Of a stretch of 64,000 bases of DNA, positions 24,501 to 39,500 are shown in pieces. The position numbers and the translations under genes were made by a program. The stretch is from Blastobasis lacticolella (Eukaryota; Arthropoda; Insecta; Lepidoptera; Blastobasidae): the NCBI GenBank assembly GCA_905147135.1, contig LR990055.1, positions 3,473,001 to 3,537,000 of the forward strand. Direction: 5' to 3'. Within the stretch, counting starts at the first letter, position 1. Each line of letters begins with the position of its first letter. Under the pieces are notes generated by a model that was not told the DNA's origin, searched no databases, and saw nothing but the letters and a program-made list of their open reading frames with translations.

Positions 24501-27500
24501 AAACATGACAGAGACAAGATAATTTGCAATACAATTATATTTAACACAAAAAAAGGACAGCTATAGGGTTCCCAGTGGCATTTTTCGTGGGCATCCAGCG
24601 TAAACAGACCCTCCTTAGTATAATGACGCGGAATGACGGCGACAACGGTTAGTTAGTGAAGGAATACGTAAAAGAGACCCCCACCGAGCAGACCACGCCT
24701 GGGGACGCGAAGGAGATATTATTATATATTTGGAGGTGAAGAGTGGGGAGGATGACGGAGGCTAGTGGGGGAATACGGTACGAGAGACCCATCGAAGACG
24801 TCCGAGCCACGCCCAAGAGACAGGAACGGGATCAACTCCACGGATTTTAATGTGGTTTCCAACAATAGATAAAATGATTCAAGAGGGAGATTAACTAGGC
24901 AATATTGTCCCCCACTGCTCCTCCCATTGAAGACTGCACATTCTTTATTAAGTGGTTCACATGTACATACACCAACTTTACCCCTACCTACCCTTTTTCT
25001 CTTGCCTATTGAATAACTCTATTCTTGAAAACCGCATTTAAAAAATAGATTAGCAGATCTAAGCGTATATAGATACATAGGAACAGACGGCGGGAAGCGA
25101 CTTTGTACTATATATATATATTAAGTCGAGAATGTAAAATGTACCTAAACAAAAGTTGTCTATATAATTATAAAATACATAAATAAATATGTCTAAAAAA
25201 ACAAGCAAACTCACCTCCAAGCCCCAATGTGACTTTACTGTCGATCAGCAATCTCGAACACGTCGTGAACCGTCCCAGCGAAATAGCAATGTACGCAAAC
25301 ATTATGAAGTAGGACACCAAAATGGTGGACACGTCGGACTGAGACTCCCTGTCCAATTCGTCTTCGATCGATCGCTCGGAAGTGTAAGCTATGTCCATGT
25401 AGGAAGGCATTTCGTTCTCGGTGTAGTTCTTCATGAAACTGATGAACGCCTTCTCCCATTCGAGGGCCGGTTTCAGCTGGGGATCGGAAGGGTTACGGGT
25501 TAAAAAATCTTTATTTTCTTATAAGAAATACATTTCATTAGGTCAATAAAACTGATAATTTAACCCTTTAACCGCCACGCTTAGAATCAGTTGGCGTGCC
25601 CTCAGCGCCACGCACAGTAAAACGAAAAATAAATACCTACAACAAATAGTGATGTTCAATAGTATATCGATATGGGTAATTCCCCTTTAAACGCTTACAA
25701 TTTCATCTAAATATCGTAACAGACAGTAGATAGAAAACGTTACTTTGTAATTTTATTTCTAATATTAGCAGGTATTTTGGTAACACAATGAAACAAAAAG
25801 CGTTTACAGATATTGAAAGATTTATTGATTTCCGCACAATAAAATTGGTCATGAAAAGAATTTTGTTATTCTTATTTTTCAATGCAGTCCTATAGAGTAT
25901 TCTTTATCTAAATGCAATAGTTAACAAACAACATTGGTCAGTTTTTTAACAAACATGATTATACTTATTTCAACAATATTAATATCAGTTTACCGAATCG
26001 AACCTTGACAGATTCTAATGATATTTAACTACAGATCACCTTCCAGAATACGTATTAATTCTTCAGCTGTAATCATGTTTAATCACATTAATCGATAACA
26101 CGAACATAATAATAACACGCATAAGCACAACACTAATGGAAAAATCCAGAAGGCGGCACTCGTTTATGACGTCAGAAGCGGTCGTCTTTTTCCGCCCGTG
26201 GCGCTGGGTGTACTAGCAACATTAGTTTCTAAACATGCAGACTAGGGATGGGAATTGTCGATTCAGTCACTGACATTTTTAAGCTTTATTTATTATAAAT
26301 AAAACAAAATAGACACATTTATTTATAGAAATAAATGTGTTTACTATAGAGTAACATTTGCTTTATTTGTTTTATAATAAATTAGTAAGTATAAACAGAA
26401 ATAATTTAATTGATGTGGATTTTTCTACCAGTAAATCATTGCTTATGTCCCATCCTTATTGTCGGATTTTTCCGTCACTGGCGCTGGACACCAATACACT
26501 TTTCGAATAATACTATCAGTAATTTATTCAAGTTTAGACATTATTTTTAAGTCTTCTAATTAAGAAACTAAAGTGTAAGCAATTGTATATGATTACTTCA
26601 TCAACTATTTACCAAATTATGAACATAATTTTAATATAATACAGTGCTATCAAACAAAAAGGCAGATTAACCGAGTAGTGGTATTTGGTCGTAAATATCC
26701 GTCCTTGGCGAAATGAGCACGAAAATTTTTGTCGGATATATCCGACCTTGGCGGTTAAAGGGTTAAACTAGGTGTACTGGTTTCAAATAAATTGGACATT
26801 GACGTCTGTACCTTCAATAACTGTCAGTTGAGTTGTTATAATGAGTTGTCCCGAAAACTAACAGTTTTACTTGCTTGAGTTTGAAATCAGTGGTATATTA
26901 GGTGACTAAAAAGTAAGGTAAACTCTGCTATCCATACATTCTTGAAGACTCACTTAAAAAAACTCTAGTAACTGCTTGTTTCGTAATCTTAGTAATGTTC
27001 ACACTTGTGCTACATTTCTTACTTGCAAAGGATACAGAAAACGGTCAATCACGTAAACATCGTCATTGACGCTCAGTAATGCAAATATCGATCCTTTCCC
27101 AAGCGGTTTTTTTTTTTTTTTTTTTTTTTGTCATACGGTAGGCAAACAGGCAAGCGGGCCACCTGATGGAAAGTGGTCACCACTGCCTATAGACATTAGC
27201 AACACCAAGAGTATCGTTAATGCGTTGCCCACCTCTACAACACGTTGCTCTGCCAGCAAAAAGCAAATGCCACTCCACTGCCAAAGCCACGGTTCCCCAA
27301 ATCCCCACCCCATGGAGCACTGGAAACCTTACTCACCGGCAGAAACACAATACTATTTAAAAGAGTATTATTTAGCTGCGATATTCTGTAAGGTGGAGGT
27401 ACTTCCCCAGTCGGGCGGCTCCAATTCGAACGAGATACCCCGCTATGCCCTACCTCTCTTAAAACTTGTCAATACATTTTAAGGGTATGTTCCGGGTTTC

Positions 27501-30500
27501 CGACCCAGAACATAAACCCGGGGTTAATATGTGTGATAATAACCGCGATAGCTTAAAATATTACGATTGTCAATATCCACGTAATTGATAATAGCGCTTG
27601 ACCGTTTCAACCATAAGGTTGATTGACCCACCTGCTCCTTATGATGCTTATTATTGACCAGGAAGGTCAATATGAGTGCAGTGGCCTCGTTGTATCGCGA
27701 GTTCTTGGTGAGAGGCTCTCCCGGCGCCAGGAATCCTCCCAGAGCCACGGCAGGGATCACTGGTCCACCGTAGTTGGCCAGGCATGGCGGGTCGTATGGG
27801 TTGCTGCAAGGAAAGATACGTTGACAAACAAAATGGTTCGAATGGTACTTAAGTGATCAGCAAAAAAGAACAAAATGGCTAAAAAACCTAGTAGTTCGCA
27901 CATAAAATACAGGTTATAAAATCCTATGCTAAAATATTAAGTCTCCACCGTACATTTCTACCTTACAATAATGCAAGGTACCAAAGGCAAATATGAAATA
28001 AAAGAGAATCAACGCAAATACAAACAACTAACGCGGAGAGGTGCATAAGTATTCAAAACAATGAGGGAGTTTCCTAATAGCGATATTGCCATATTTAATG
28101 ACATATTGTAAAAATATATATCAAAACTTACAAGCCAGTGAAAAAATTTCATAATCCGTCAGTAAATAAATGAATGAGTTATAGAATATTTAAGTTTTCA
28201 TATTTTTTCGCGAAATTATTGCTGCCGCTATCTAGCCGTGACGTCACCAGGCCGGCAGCCCGGCCGCTACTATAGCGCTACCCATACACTCGTACTATTT
28301 GTAACTGTATCTTCGGAACCGCAATTGCTAGACACTTGAACTGACTAAGGTTGCGAACAGCAATCTCAACTCACCTGGCACAGCTGATCACCTTCGCCAG
28401 ATACTCGTTGTTCTCCAAATCGTCTTTCAAATCGTCGGCGTTGTCCTGCCACCATCCCCATACGGATTGCACCACGCACCGCTCCGGGCCGCCCGCTTCA
28501 GAGAACTTGGACGAGAGCGGCGAGAAGCATATGTCCTCGATAGCTACCGTGCTGTTCAGGTCTGGTAAAGGAAGATTGGGACAATCAGTTTATAGTAACA
28601 AAATGAAAATGCTGCGGTGGATGTGTCGCATTACAAGACTTGATCGAGCGCGCAACGAGTACATCCGTGGCAGCCTTGGCGTAAGAGATATCGCGGATAA
28701 GATCGAAGAGGCACGGCTGCGCTGCATAATGTGTTATACCTATGATACGTGGGAAATAGCTGTCTAAACCGGCTTGTATCAGGAAAGATGTGCCGCGGAT
28801 GACCTAAGAAGCGATGGATTGACATCGCTGAGTCGGGCGCGAGAGCCAACGGCTTACGTCGTTAAGATGCCAAGTGATGATGCAAAGTGGAGAAAAAAAG
28901 CAGGAAAGCGGACCCTGGCAGTAGCTGGGATTTACCGCTCGGGTGATGATGATGAGTTTATAGTACCAAATGTGTTCGATATCAAATTAATCTGTTAATT
29001 AATTATATGCACTGTCGTCATAGGTTAGTGTCAGTGTCTCAGTGCAGTAGAAATAGTTGTAGAGGTGGAACTAATTGTAACAGACATGATTATTGCGGCA
29101 AATGATAGGTAATACGCTTCTAATCAACATACTACAAATCTACACGGTACCTTTGGTGATTGATATGAGGGGCCCGAAATGTCACATTTTTTTATTTTGT
29201 ATGTTAGAGCTCGTCTAGTCCAAAATGACGCGCCCCACTACTTAGTTAGTTGATTTCGATGTGTGAGTGCAAATATTAATAACGACACTTCATCTGTGTG
29301 GGAGCGTCGACTGCTCCAATCAAACGACGCGAGCTACTACGTTGGTGTCTCACCGGCAACTGAATGACCAATTACAACGGCATTTGTATATGTATTGTGT
29401 CCATATTTTAAACTTGCTTGTGTGCGTTAATGCGATAGTGGGGCGCGTCATTTAAGATTAGACGAGCTCTAAGTAAGTTTATAAAATTTATAAAAACAAA
29501 CTTACTCTTAATCCTCTCTTGCAAGCTGAGCACTTCCAGTAGAAACGTGGCATTGAACACCGGCCCAAACACTGTCGTCTCATTCAGGTTCTCATCCGTG
29601 TACTCGACCTTCGGCAGTCCTTTCGAGGAGATTATCAGCATCTCTGTCCTGTAGAATGGCTCGAAATGGGAGTCGAAGTACTCCCTCTCCACTCGGGAGC
29701 GAGAATTGTTGGCGGCCCAGAGTTCGACCGGATTGGTGGTCACTTGCATGTAGGCGATGCCGTGGCCCAGTGCGACCACGAATACCAAGCCTGTGAAGGG
29801 ATGAAGTATGGGTTAGAGGTGTTTAAGTAATAGGTACTGTAGCATGTGTGCTCTGGCAGGCCTTAGATTAGGACAGGCTCTAAAATAGGTAGGCTTTCAG
29901 GATAGGTTGGTGCTCCAATAGGGTGGCCTGGGCTTTTGTAGGTTAAGCAGGTTGCAGTAAGTAGGATGTAGGCCTGTAGGCTGTCTCTATGAGCACACAT
30001 AGCACTGGCAAGGTAGGAATTCAAATGTGTTCCATTGGAATTAAAATATGTATGTACCGGTGTTACAGTACATACATATTTGCAAAAGTGTAGGTATAGA
30101 GAAGTCTCGATATTTGTGTGTGAAAGAAGCGAATGTATTTTATTGATATTACGATGCGATGTGAACGAACACGAAACGAGACTTTTAGATTAATGCATTC
30201 TTTCATTTGGAAGTAGTGTCCGAGTGCCAAATTCAGCCAGAAACCACTTTCGGCGAAAACGTCGGCCGAGTTTCGGTCAGAAGCCGAAGGTTTCGCCAAA
30301 GGTTCCTAGCAAATGTTAAATTGAGCGAACACATAAATTGCAAGGTATTTTATTTTATCAACTTCTAAAGATCATTTAATTTACCTCTCTTTATTATACA
30401 GTCAATATAAACCTTCAATATTAAAGTAATAAAATCATCGGCCACAAATTGACTTTCGGTCGGACAATATTTGGAAGCCAATTTAGTTTCAATAAAATCG

Positions 30501-33500
30501 GTTCAGCACTTTAAGAAATATTTGTTTTTATGTAAACTTTGTCAGGGATTTCCCGCCATCTGTTGGATAAGTTTACTACTACCAATATTAGTCATTACCA
30601 CTCACCTAGGAACAAAACCAGCCACGGCCTGTTAGCCATCATGGTGCCCCACCACTGGAAGAAGTCCTCGAGCTTGGTCTCCGTTGTAGCGCCCAGTTTC
30701 TCGAAGAAGGTCGCCTCCCGAGCGCCGTCGGGCTGGTCGAGCCCCCACGTGGGATTTGTCGCCATCTCTTGGTTGTTCTCGGAAACTACGCCTGTATTTA
30801 CGGCAAGTGGTTAGAACTGTGTAGCGGTATTATTGATTAATTTTACAGATCATTGTGGTTTGGGAATGGTTTAGTTAGGAGGTAATACAGAATTAAATAC
30901 GGGACGACAAGCACTAGGTGTTTTTAAAAAGAGATCTTTTTCAGTATGCAGGCTATATGAGACAGATTTAATGGATGAAATTTTATTTGTACTTAGGATT
31001 GGAACTAAGGCCCAAATGGACTGGGATGACGTCGTTGGTTCGCGAAATTTACCCCAGTCGATTTAAGCCTGATTTACGTTATATAAAACAATAAAAACAA
31101 GCAGACAAACGATTGACAAGCAAGAACAAAAACCTTTACCACACATATTATTTCTGTCGAAAAGTTTTTGTCACAAACTGAGCTGTCTGAAAGCCCTCAT
31201 ATCTAGCCCCTATCTAATAAAGTCCCGGATTTTTAAGATTCAATTGAGATCTCGGATATTTGAGGCATATCTTATTCTTCACTAATTTGTTAGCAACCCA
31301 CAGTTAAAATTAATTTTATTCAATTAAGATATTAGATTCACTTCCAAAAAGTTAATTTCCAGGCTGCGAACCAAAATTTTAGAGCGCCTTCGAACATTTC
31401 CATTGCAAATGTGACTTTCAACATAATTTTTAATTAAACACTTGATTGGAGTAAAATGGTAATGGGAGTGAATTATTACTATTTTGTCTTGGTTAAGCTT
31501 ATTGGCAATATGAGAAATAATATATTATTTATTACTCCCGTTCATTTAACTGTTTTCATGAGACATTTGAACGCAGTTACGAGTATCATGCGTCATAGGT
31601 CAGAAGATAATTTAGTTTTAAACCTTGAAGATCATTTTACCAACGAATGCATTTCTTTACGTACAATTCAAGAGCTAAGTACATGACCATCTTAAGAATC
31701 ATATTTCTTTACATTACTGTGCAGTACTTAATGGTTTTATAGAATTCATGAATATTTTTTTCAATTTATTATACCCTGTGAGTAAAGGACCAGTCCTTTG
31801 GGCATAAGAGATAGCTATCCTTCTTTTTTAGCAAACTGTTTATGGTTAAAGTCCGTTAATGTTGCTGTAGCGGCAAATAACTTTTTCTTGAAGTTGTAAT
31901 CACTCACTTATGCTCTAGTAAATTACAGAATGCGTCTTAATTTAAACCAAAGTTTTCATGTTTGATTTGTTATTGTAGGATTTGCTATTCCAAGTATTTT
32001 GGAGGTCACCGTTTCCCAGATGTTATGGTTGTCCTCAAATGAACTATATTCGTGCGTCAGACAGCTATGAAAACATCATTGTAGAATAATTAATATCAAT
32101 ACTGTTTAAGAACAGCATTGGTCGATTGGCTAAACAAATAATTTTAGTACAATGGAAACATGGCGTTAATTTTGACAAGTTGAACAAATATATCATGATG
32201 ATTGAATTAAAATAGGTCACGGTATTTACAAAAAGCAGATCGAAATGCGAAAACGAAACTTAATTAGTAAAAGATGTTAAAACAAATACATAAAATATGC
32301 ATGCAGTTACATAAAGACGGACGGGGAGCGAAGAAACAAACATAAAAAATAGCACGTCACCACACAAACAACCTAATCCTTTGTAAGCCATTTCTCATCA
32401 TATCACTGGCACAACTCATACAAAGACAAGCACTTATATTATCTAAACGTTTAAAACAATTATGTATGTGTTATGTAGGGTGTATGAATTATGTATATCC
32501 ATCTGCGGTAAATACTGCACATCGGATAATTCGCCTTCGTAGAGTCGCACTCGTATAAGTAAATACTAGGCCGAAATTATACGATGTGCATTTACCGCGA
32601 TCATGTGTATCTACCCTACCTGTTTATGGATTTTTGTAATTTATACAGGACGCCTTTGTTGTGTTATGGAGAAGGAGATAGAGGATCGATTCCACTTTTA
32701 AAATGGAACCAATATTAGCTAATTTATTGATCTTCAATATTTTGAAGTAGTATTCTCATTGTACGGGGTAGTAGTATACGCATTAACATTGATTCTATCA
32801 AGGTAATACTAGATGTCGCGCACATCGAATTTTTCAAGTTCCAATGGCCTATTGTATAAGCTCGTGATTTGGATTAAAAAACCGCTCCACAACTGAAGTC
32901 GTTTTGGATTGAATACTTGAATTGATTCTTACCTCGAAGGCATCCTGTACTAAATTTTTTCTGATAAATGAGTCTTATATTGTATAACTCATACTGCATC
33001 TGCACTAGTGTCATATTAGACTTAGTCATAAGTGATATCTAATTGAAGTTATTTAGTATTCATTTGTAACAATGTGACTATTTAAAACAATACGTTTTAA
33101 ATTCCTAATTAGTTAACTCAAAATTATTTCATTAGTTAACTAAAACTTCACGCAACATATTTATTACTCGAATGTACTGTGTACAATAAAAAAACCTAAC
33201 TTAATGAAAATAACCATTGAATTCTCTGGCATGACATGACCCTATGGTGGTTTAAACAATTATTCAGAGTCTATCTGTGTTATTATGAGTACAAGCGCAA
33301 GCAAAGTATAGGCGAAATGCAGCGAACTTAAATGTATTACAATAGAAAATGACTAAATTATAGTGTGACAATAATGCGCCGTAAAATGGAACTAACATTC
33401 CCCCAACAGGGACACTAACGCCGCCTCACTGTAATTTTTTTATGTTATACGGCAGACAAACAGGCAAGCGGGCCACCTGATGGAAAGTGGTCACCGCCGC

Positions 33501-36500
33501 CTTCATATCCTTGTCGCACTATCGTTTTGAATTTTTCTATTGAAATACACTTATCATGCATGCCTATATGTATAGGACGTATGTATTCTGTAAGCGTACG
33601 CGTTTAATCACATTTGATCGACAGCTATGCTTTGGCATATATGCGTGTAAGCGTGAGCATTAGCGTGTAGTGTAATGAAGACCGTTCCAAGGTTGTGTTT
33701 CGTGTATTCGTATGCCTACTATATTTCCGTAAACTAGTAACGGACGCACCGATTTGGCTGGACTCGACTAACCGTTAGTTGCAGTCGATACTAATCCTTA
33801 CGGTGTACAAAATAAAATTTTGATTAATTCGGATGCGCGGGCGAGCCCACCATGGTTCGTCTCCTGCAGCCAAATGCGACTGTATTTTATACGGCGTAAG
33901 GATTAGTATCAACTACAACTGACGATTGGTTGGCTCCAAACAAAACAGAACGTCTGTTACTAGTTGTAGTCTCCATGATCCATATCCCCATGAGACGAGA
34001 GCGACCGAATTGTAACTTAGTTTGCACCGTATACAGTTCAAATTTCCATATGCCTGCGTGTGCCTATGTATTTGTAAGCGCGTGTATGCGTGCGTGTAAT
34101 GAAGGAGGCTGTTCGCGATTCCAGATGGCACCACTTATGACGTCTGATAACAAAATAAAGCCCTGTCATTGGCTAGAATTTATCCGTCAATTTAAACAGT
34201 TGTTTCTGTCCAAAGACACGGCAGTATTTTGACAACGGATCTTAGTTCTCAGTAGCGCCATCTGATGGACATAAAGATCGCGAAAATCCTCATTTGCCTG
34301 AAGGGGATTCTAAACGGGCAATATATTTTGTCACCCATTCCTTCATGTCCCCTTTTTGCTCGACATGAAGTTTGCAGACAACTGACCAGACAACATTGCA
34401 GCTACATATTACTGTAAGTATAAAAAACTTATTGCCCGTTCAGAAACCACTCGAACCCTTGGCTGTGTCCCGGCGTGTACGTTCGCGTGTCCGTATGCGT
34501 GTCAGTGGGTGCGTGTGTAGTGAATACGTTACGTGACGCACTAGATCGGTGGCTGTGCAGCGGGCTGGTCTCGGGGCCGCCGCCGCGCCGCGCCTCCCCG
34601 CCGCGCGCCCACCCGTCTGTCACACCGCCATATTACATGCCAAGCTTCGGCCACGATCGGCCACCATCGGCCACCATCGGCATCATTCGGCCATCATAGG
34701 TATAGGTACCGTCACGTAAAAATATGCGGGCATTTTTGAAGTACGATGGTGGTGACTAAGCATCATGCGGATTGATCCAGTGGCATGAATAGGCTTGATC
34801 ATTTGGAAGTTTACGTAAAAATGTACTCATCAGTTCTGACAATTTTTTTAAGCCAGCCTCTCTCACACACCGGCAAATGGCACGACTTCCTTCTAAAATT
34901 TCTAGCCACACGGTCAGTTTGGTTGGATCAAGCCAATTTTTATCGTGCAACTTGGTCAAGCGGTATGATAGCGAGCCACCATGGGGCAAAGAATACCCCC
35001 GGTCAGACATACGCCCTTAACTGTCGCTCAGCGTTATTTTTACGTCACGGGAACTATACACAATCTAACGCACGCAGGTTCTAGCTTTGGTCTATTCTTC
35101 TATAATGGCGAAAATAAGGCACTATGTACATATCAAGAACAAGCGGTCAAGTTCAGTAGGACGCAACTTTCGGTTAAACCTTGTGTTATGATTTTTAGGG
35201 TCGTAAATGTTTTAGGAATACATCTTAAATATGCTTATGAGAGAAAGGATTAACTAACAAGCATATATGATAGTTTTACTGCACTTCGGCAAGAGATCAT
35301 CATTTATGAAACCAATGGGCAACTATGGGCTTGTATATCATTCGAGGTCATCCTAATTACAGACATATTACTTTGGATCCATTATAGTGTAGATTTCCAT
35401 CGATCGAAATGGAAATTAAATTTTCAGAGATCAGATAGCGTGGCACGCTCGACATCCAGTCGAGGTCAATATCGCCTACTATTAGAATAAATTCAAGGAC
35501 AAATTGGTACTATTAAGTCAAATTGCCTGCAGTGTATTCCTACCTAGTGATTCTTATCTTAACAAATTTCAGTGACGTACTCGTATCCGCATTAATAAAT
35601 GAATTAAAGTCTGTCAACTACATTGTAATAGGTTTTGTGAGCACTATTACTTATCTAAACAAAAGCACTAGGAACGTAATCTTTTTTTATATTTAGATGA
35701 AATTGTCTGAGCATTCTTCGATAAAATGTATATGACGAGTCAATAAGGAGTCGTACCAACACCACTTAACACTACGCACAAGATCGCACGCAAAAAAGTG
35801 CTTAAAAACAAAAAATACAGTGTATAAATTCAATTCAAAACTGGGTGTACCATATGAGGAGGAGTCAGCTCATGTTTTGATCTAGTGGCCGACTGTCGGT
35901 GTAAAAGCCGAGGCGGCTGTTTTGTCTTTTTTAATTTTAGTCATACAAAAACATATATTTGTATGGAATTGGTATTATTATTTTGTATACCAATTTGAAG
36001 GATATTCTTTACAGCGATAGCTCACATACCTGCGTTTTATACGCTTATATACAGCTGTCATTAGCAAAGATAAACTAGCTTGTATTCTTTCTCGCAATCA
36101 AAGTCCCATAGCGATATTAATTCAGAACACCTCGGGTAATCATTCCACATCATTCTACATATAAAAAATTAACAGTTTCAAAGCCTGTAGATCAAAAGAT
36201 AAGCCTTCACCACCAATAGGGAAAAAACCTTAACCGAAATTACAAGCAATCTTGTGCACAGTGTAGGCAAATCAAAACCAGTTAGTTATAACTTACGACT
36301 CTGTTGTTTCAAATAACTGGCACCCCTATATTAAAACTACTCGAAGTAACCCTGCCATTTAGTTTCCTTTAACTATTCCACCACCAAATAGAGAGAAACA
36401 ACCAGAAGGTAGACCTTTCATGCTTTAGCATCACAATCCGATAATATAATTATAGTTATTGTGTTAATTACTAGATACATTTCTGCTTTCTATAACTTTC

Positions 36501-39500
36501 CTGAGTGTGGAAAAATTTCTGCATCGCACAGATGTCGAAAATCTTTGTTTTAAAAACTTATAGTAGTGTAATTTCGAACGGTATCAAAGTTTTTGACCAC
36601 TTAAACATAACATCAGATTATTTGTAGACGTGAAAAGACATTTCAAAGAAAACGCGCGAGTTAAATATAATAATTATTTGGTTTTGTTACCACGGTTAGT
36701 GGTATTGTTTTTCCTCGATATTTCGAGTAGACTACTTGTCACCATGACACATGCAAATGCTTCAAAATTTCTAGGTAAAACCAATATTAACCGTGGTTAC
36801 AAACCCGATATAGTAAAAGTGTACAACAACAGTCATAATATTTATTCGAAATGTCCTATTAGGTACAGGATGTAGATTGCACCTTATCAATTTCTCGCGA
36901 GTCGCATAAAATAACTGTACAGTCTGATAGTGGGACACGGACTTGGAAGCTACAGGTACAGCGATTCTGTCAGTAGGTATTTTTGTGATTTTTGAGTGTT
37001 TGACATTTTGCGACATACCAACGTGGCATTGTGGGTAGGCCTCCCACAAGGTGGACCGACGACCTGGTAAAGATCACAGGTACCAGATGGATGCACAAGG
37101 CACAGGACCGGCTTTGTGGAGATCTCTGGGGGAGGCCTATGCCCAGCAGTGGGCGTCTTTCGGCTGATATGATGATGATGCTGATTGTGATCACCGTATG
37201 TTATGTTTCACTCTCGCCCGTACCGTCCCGTATGTACGCCCCTTCGTACTTACTACGTTAAGCGCTACATCTATAGTTTTCACAAGACCGTGTCCCACTA
37301 AGATTTCAAATAACTCATTTGTCATCCTCAAAACGAGGGTAGATCTATAAATACCCGGTTTGGCGGCAGGTGGAGTTGCTGCTACTGACTATATTGCAAC
37401 TGTAATTTCACATCGATTACTTTTTCTGTTGACTCGTCAAAAAGAAATTTATAGCAATAGAAAATCTATTGCTCGTGGCGACATAAGAAGCCGGCGGGTC
37501 TCTTACAGCTTTCAATCAAGATGTCAACAGCCGCCATTGCCAATCTATTTGGCCCCTTCTATAGTACTAATCTATTTTCATCAGCAACTCCACCTGTACT
37601 CGAACACTAGTACTCATTGATCCACACCACTTGACTTTGCACACCTTAGGACCTAAAACACGGTCTATCCAGACCAGGACCTTAAATCACGATCTATACA
37701 GACAGACCAGCAGTCACCCATACTCACCAACAGCGCTATCCTGCTGGCTGCAGCAGAAGACTCCGGACAGGAACAGCGTGGTGAATATCAGGAATACAAT
37801 AGCCATGACGACCGCGTAGCCATCGGAGCCAGCGATGGTGAAGGCTCGAGGGGGCGGCGGGCGCGGGGGTGGCGCCGGACAGGACGCGTCACAGTCCAGA
37901 CAGGAACACCCCGGTTGGCCCTGACGAGATTGTGTCATTGTCAATATTGGCTGTTTTTTTTTGCTGTGGCAAGCAAACGGGCCACCTGATGGAAAGCCAT
38001 CAGCCTGGTGCCATCGTCAATATTGGGTGATTTCTTTATGTTATATGGCAGACAGACGGGCAAGCGGGCCACCTGATGGAAAGCCATCAGCCTGGTGCCA
38101 TCGTCAATATTAGGTGATTTCTTTATGTTATATGAGAGACAGACAGGCAAACGGGCCACCTGATGGAAGACTGGTGCCATCGTCAATATTGGGCGATTTT
38201 TAATAACACTAAGGTGGTAAGCTTACGGCCTGCCTGATGGCAAGCAGTCCGTAACGTTTGCAATGCCAGGGGCATCACCCACGTGTGCTTTTAAACTAGT
38301 AACAGACACTCCGATTTGACAGGAGCCGACCACCCGTCAGTTGCAGTCGATACTAATGCTTGCCGCTTTTGGATTAATTCGGATGCGCAGGCGAGCCGAC
38401 CTTGACCGGACGTCCGCCCACGTCCGCCGCACCCAAAAGCGATTTTATTTTATACTGCGTAAGGATTAGTATGAACTACAACTGACGGTTGATAGGATCC
38501 TAGGGCTTGAACCCGTCGACAGGCCCGTTGGCAGCTATGTAGTTGATTTGGAGGGTACATATACATAAGGTCTATCCGTCGCGTCGCCCATAAAATCCAA
38601 CAGCGTTGTGGCGAATATTTTTTATAAAAAAACATTACCTACTTTTAGTTTCTAAGTTAATTTATGATATAATATCTATGTGTTTCGTCAAATTTTGCTA
38701 ATGATTATTTTAATATGTACAACCATTATTTGTTAAATTAGGATCTGTAATTCCTCGCCTGAAGCACAGGGTATCATACTACCCTAGCTCAAGCAAAAAC
38801 AAGTTTTATTCTTATGTTTCATGTGTTTTTTAAAACTCTAAAATTGAAATGTATTTCACAAGACTTAATAAAACTTTGTTTTATATAAACAGTACTCACA
38901 TCGACGCCCTGATTGCACGGCCTGGTGTGTGGATTCAATGGCGTGAACCCGTCGACAGGCTCTTCGGAAGCTATGTAGTTGATTTGGAAAGGCACAAAGG
39001 GGTTGCCACTCGCGTCTCCCATGAAGTCGAACCAGCGTTGGGGAGAGCAGTGCGTGGAGGACCAAGCGCCGCACATGAGGTCCAGAGCCAGGCCACCGGT
39101 GAATGGCACCTTGACCTGGGGACCACGGGTTTGTGTTACTATAAGAATACTACGTGTACACCCCGTCCCTTTTTTAGGCTTTTTAGGTTTCGTCGGCATT
39201 CGATGAAACATAAAAAGCCTTCCCGGCTATAGGAAATGGGTAGTCTAAAGGCAGAGTTTAGCTGGTAGACGCCTAGGTCTCTTGCGAGTCGAGCATAACC
39301 AGCCGGCCGCGGTGGTACACATGAGTGTTCTCCGCCTCCCTCCCTCGTAAGCCCGGAGGGTGTGATATACCCTTGTGGTAGACGTAAAATAAAAACTAAA
39401 CACTATTGTGTTAAATTTTCTAACAAAAAATGACGTTGGCTGTGTGAGGAAAAATAAACAGTTAACGGAAAACAAGCTGTGATAATCACAGCCCATAACA

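Noticed and set aside
27066..27482. 138-codon plus-strand open frame
   Set aside because: It lies wholly in a SINE; a near-identical frame is found in the SINE copy at 58953.
37941..38186. Minus-strand frame with internally repeated protein
   Set aside because: The periodic protein simply mirrors the tandem LINE-tail repeat.
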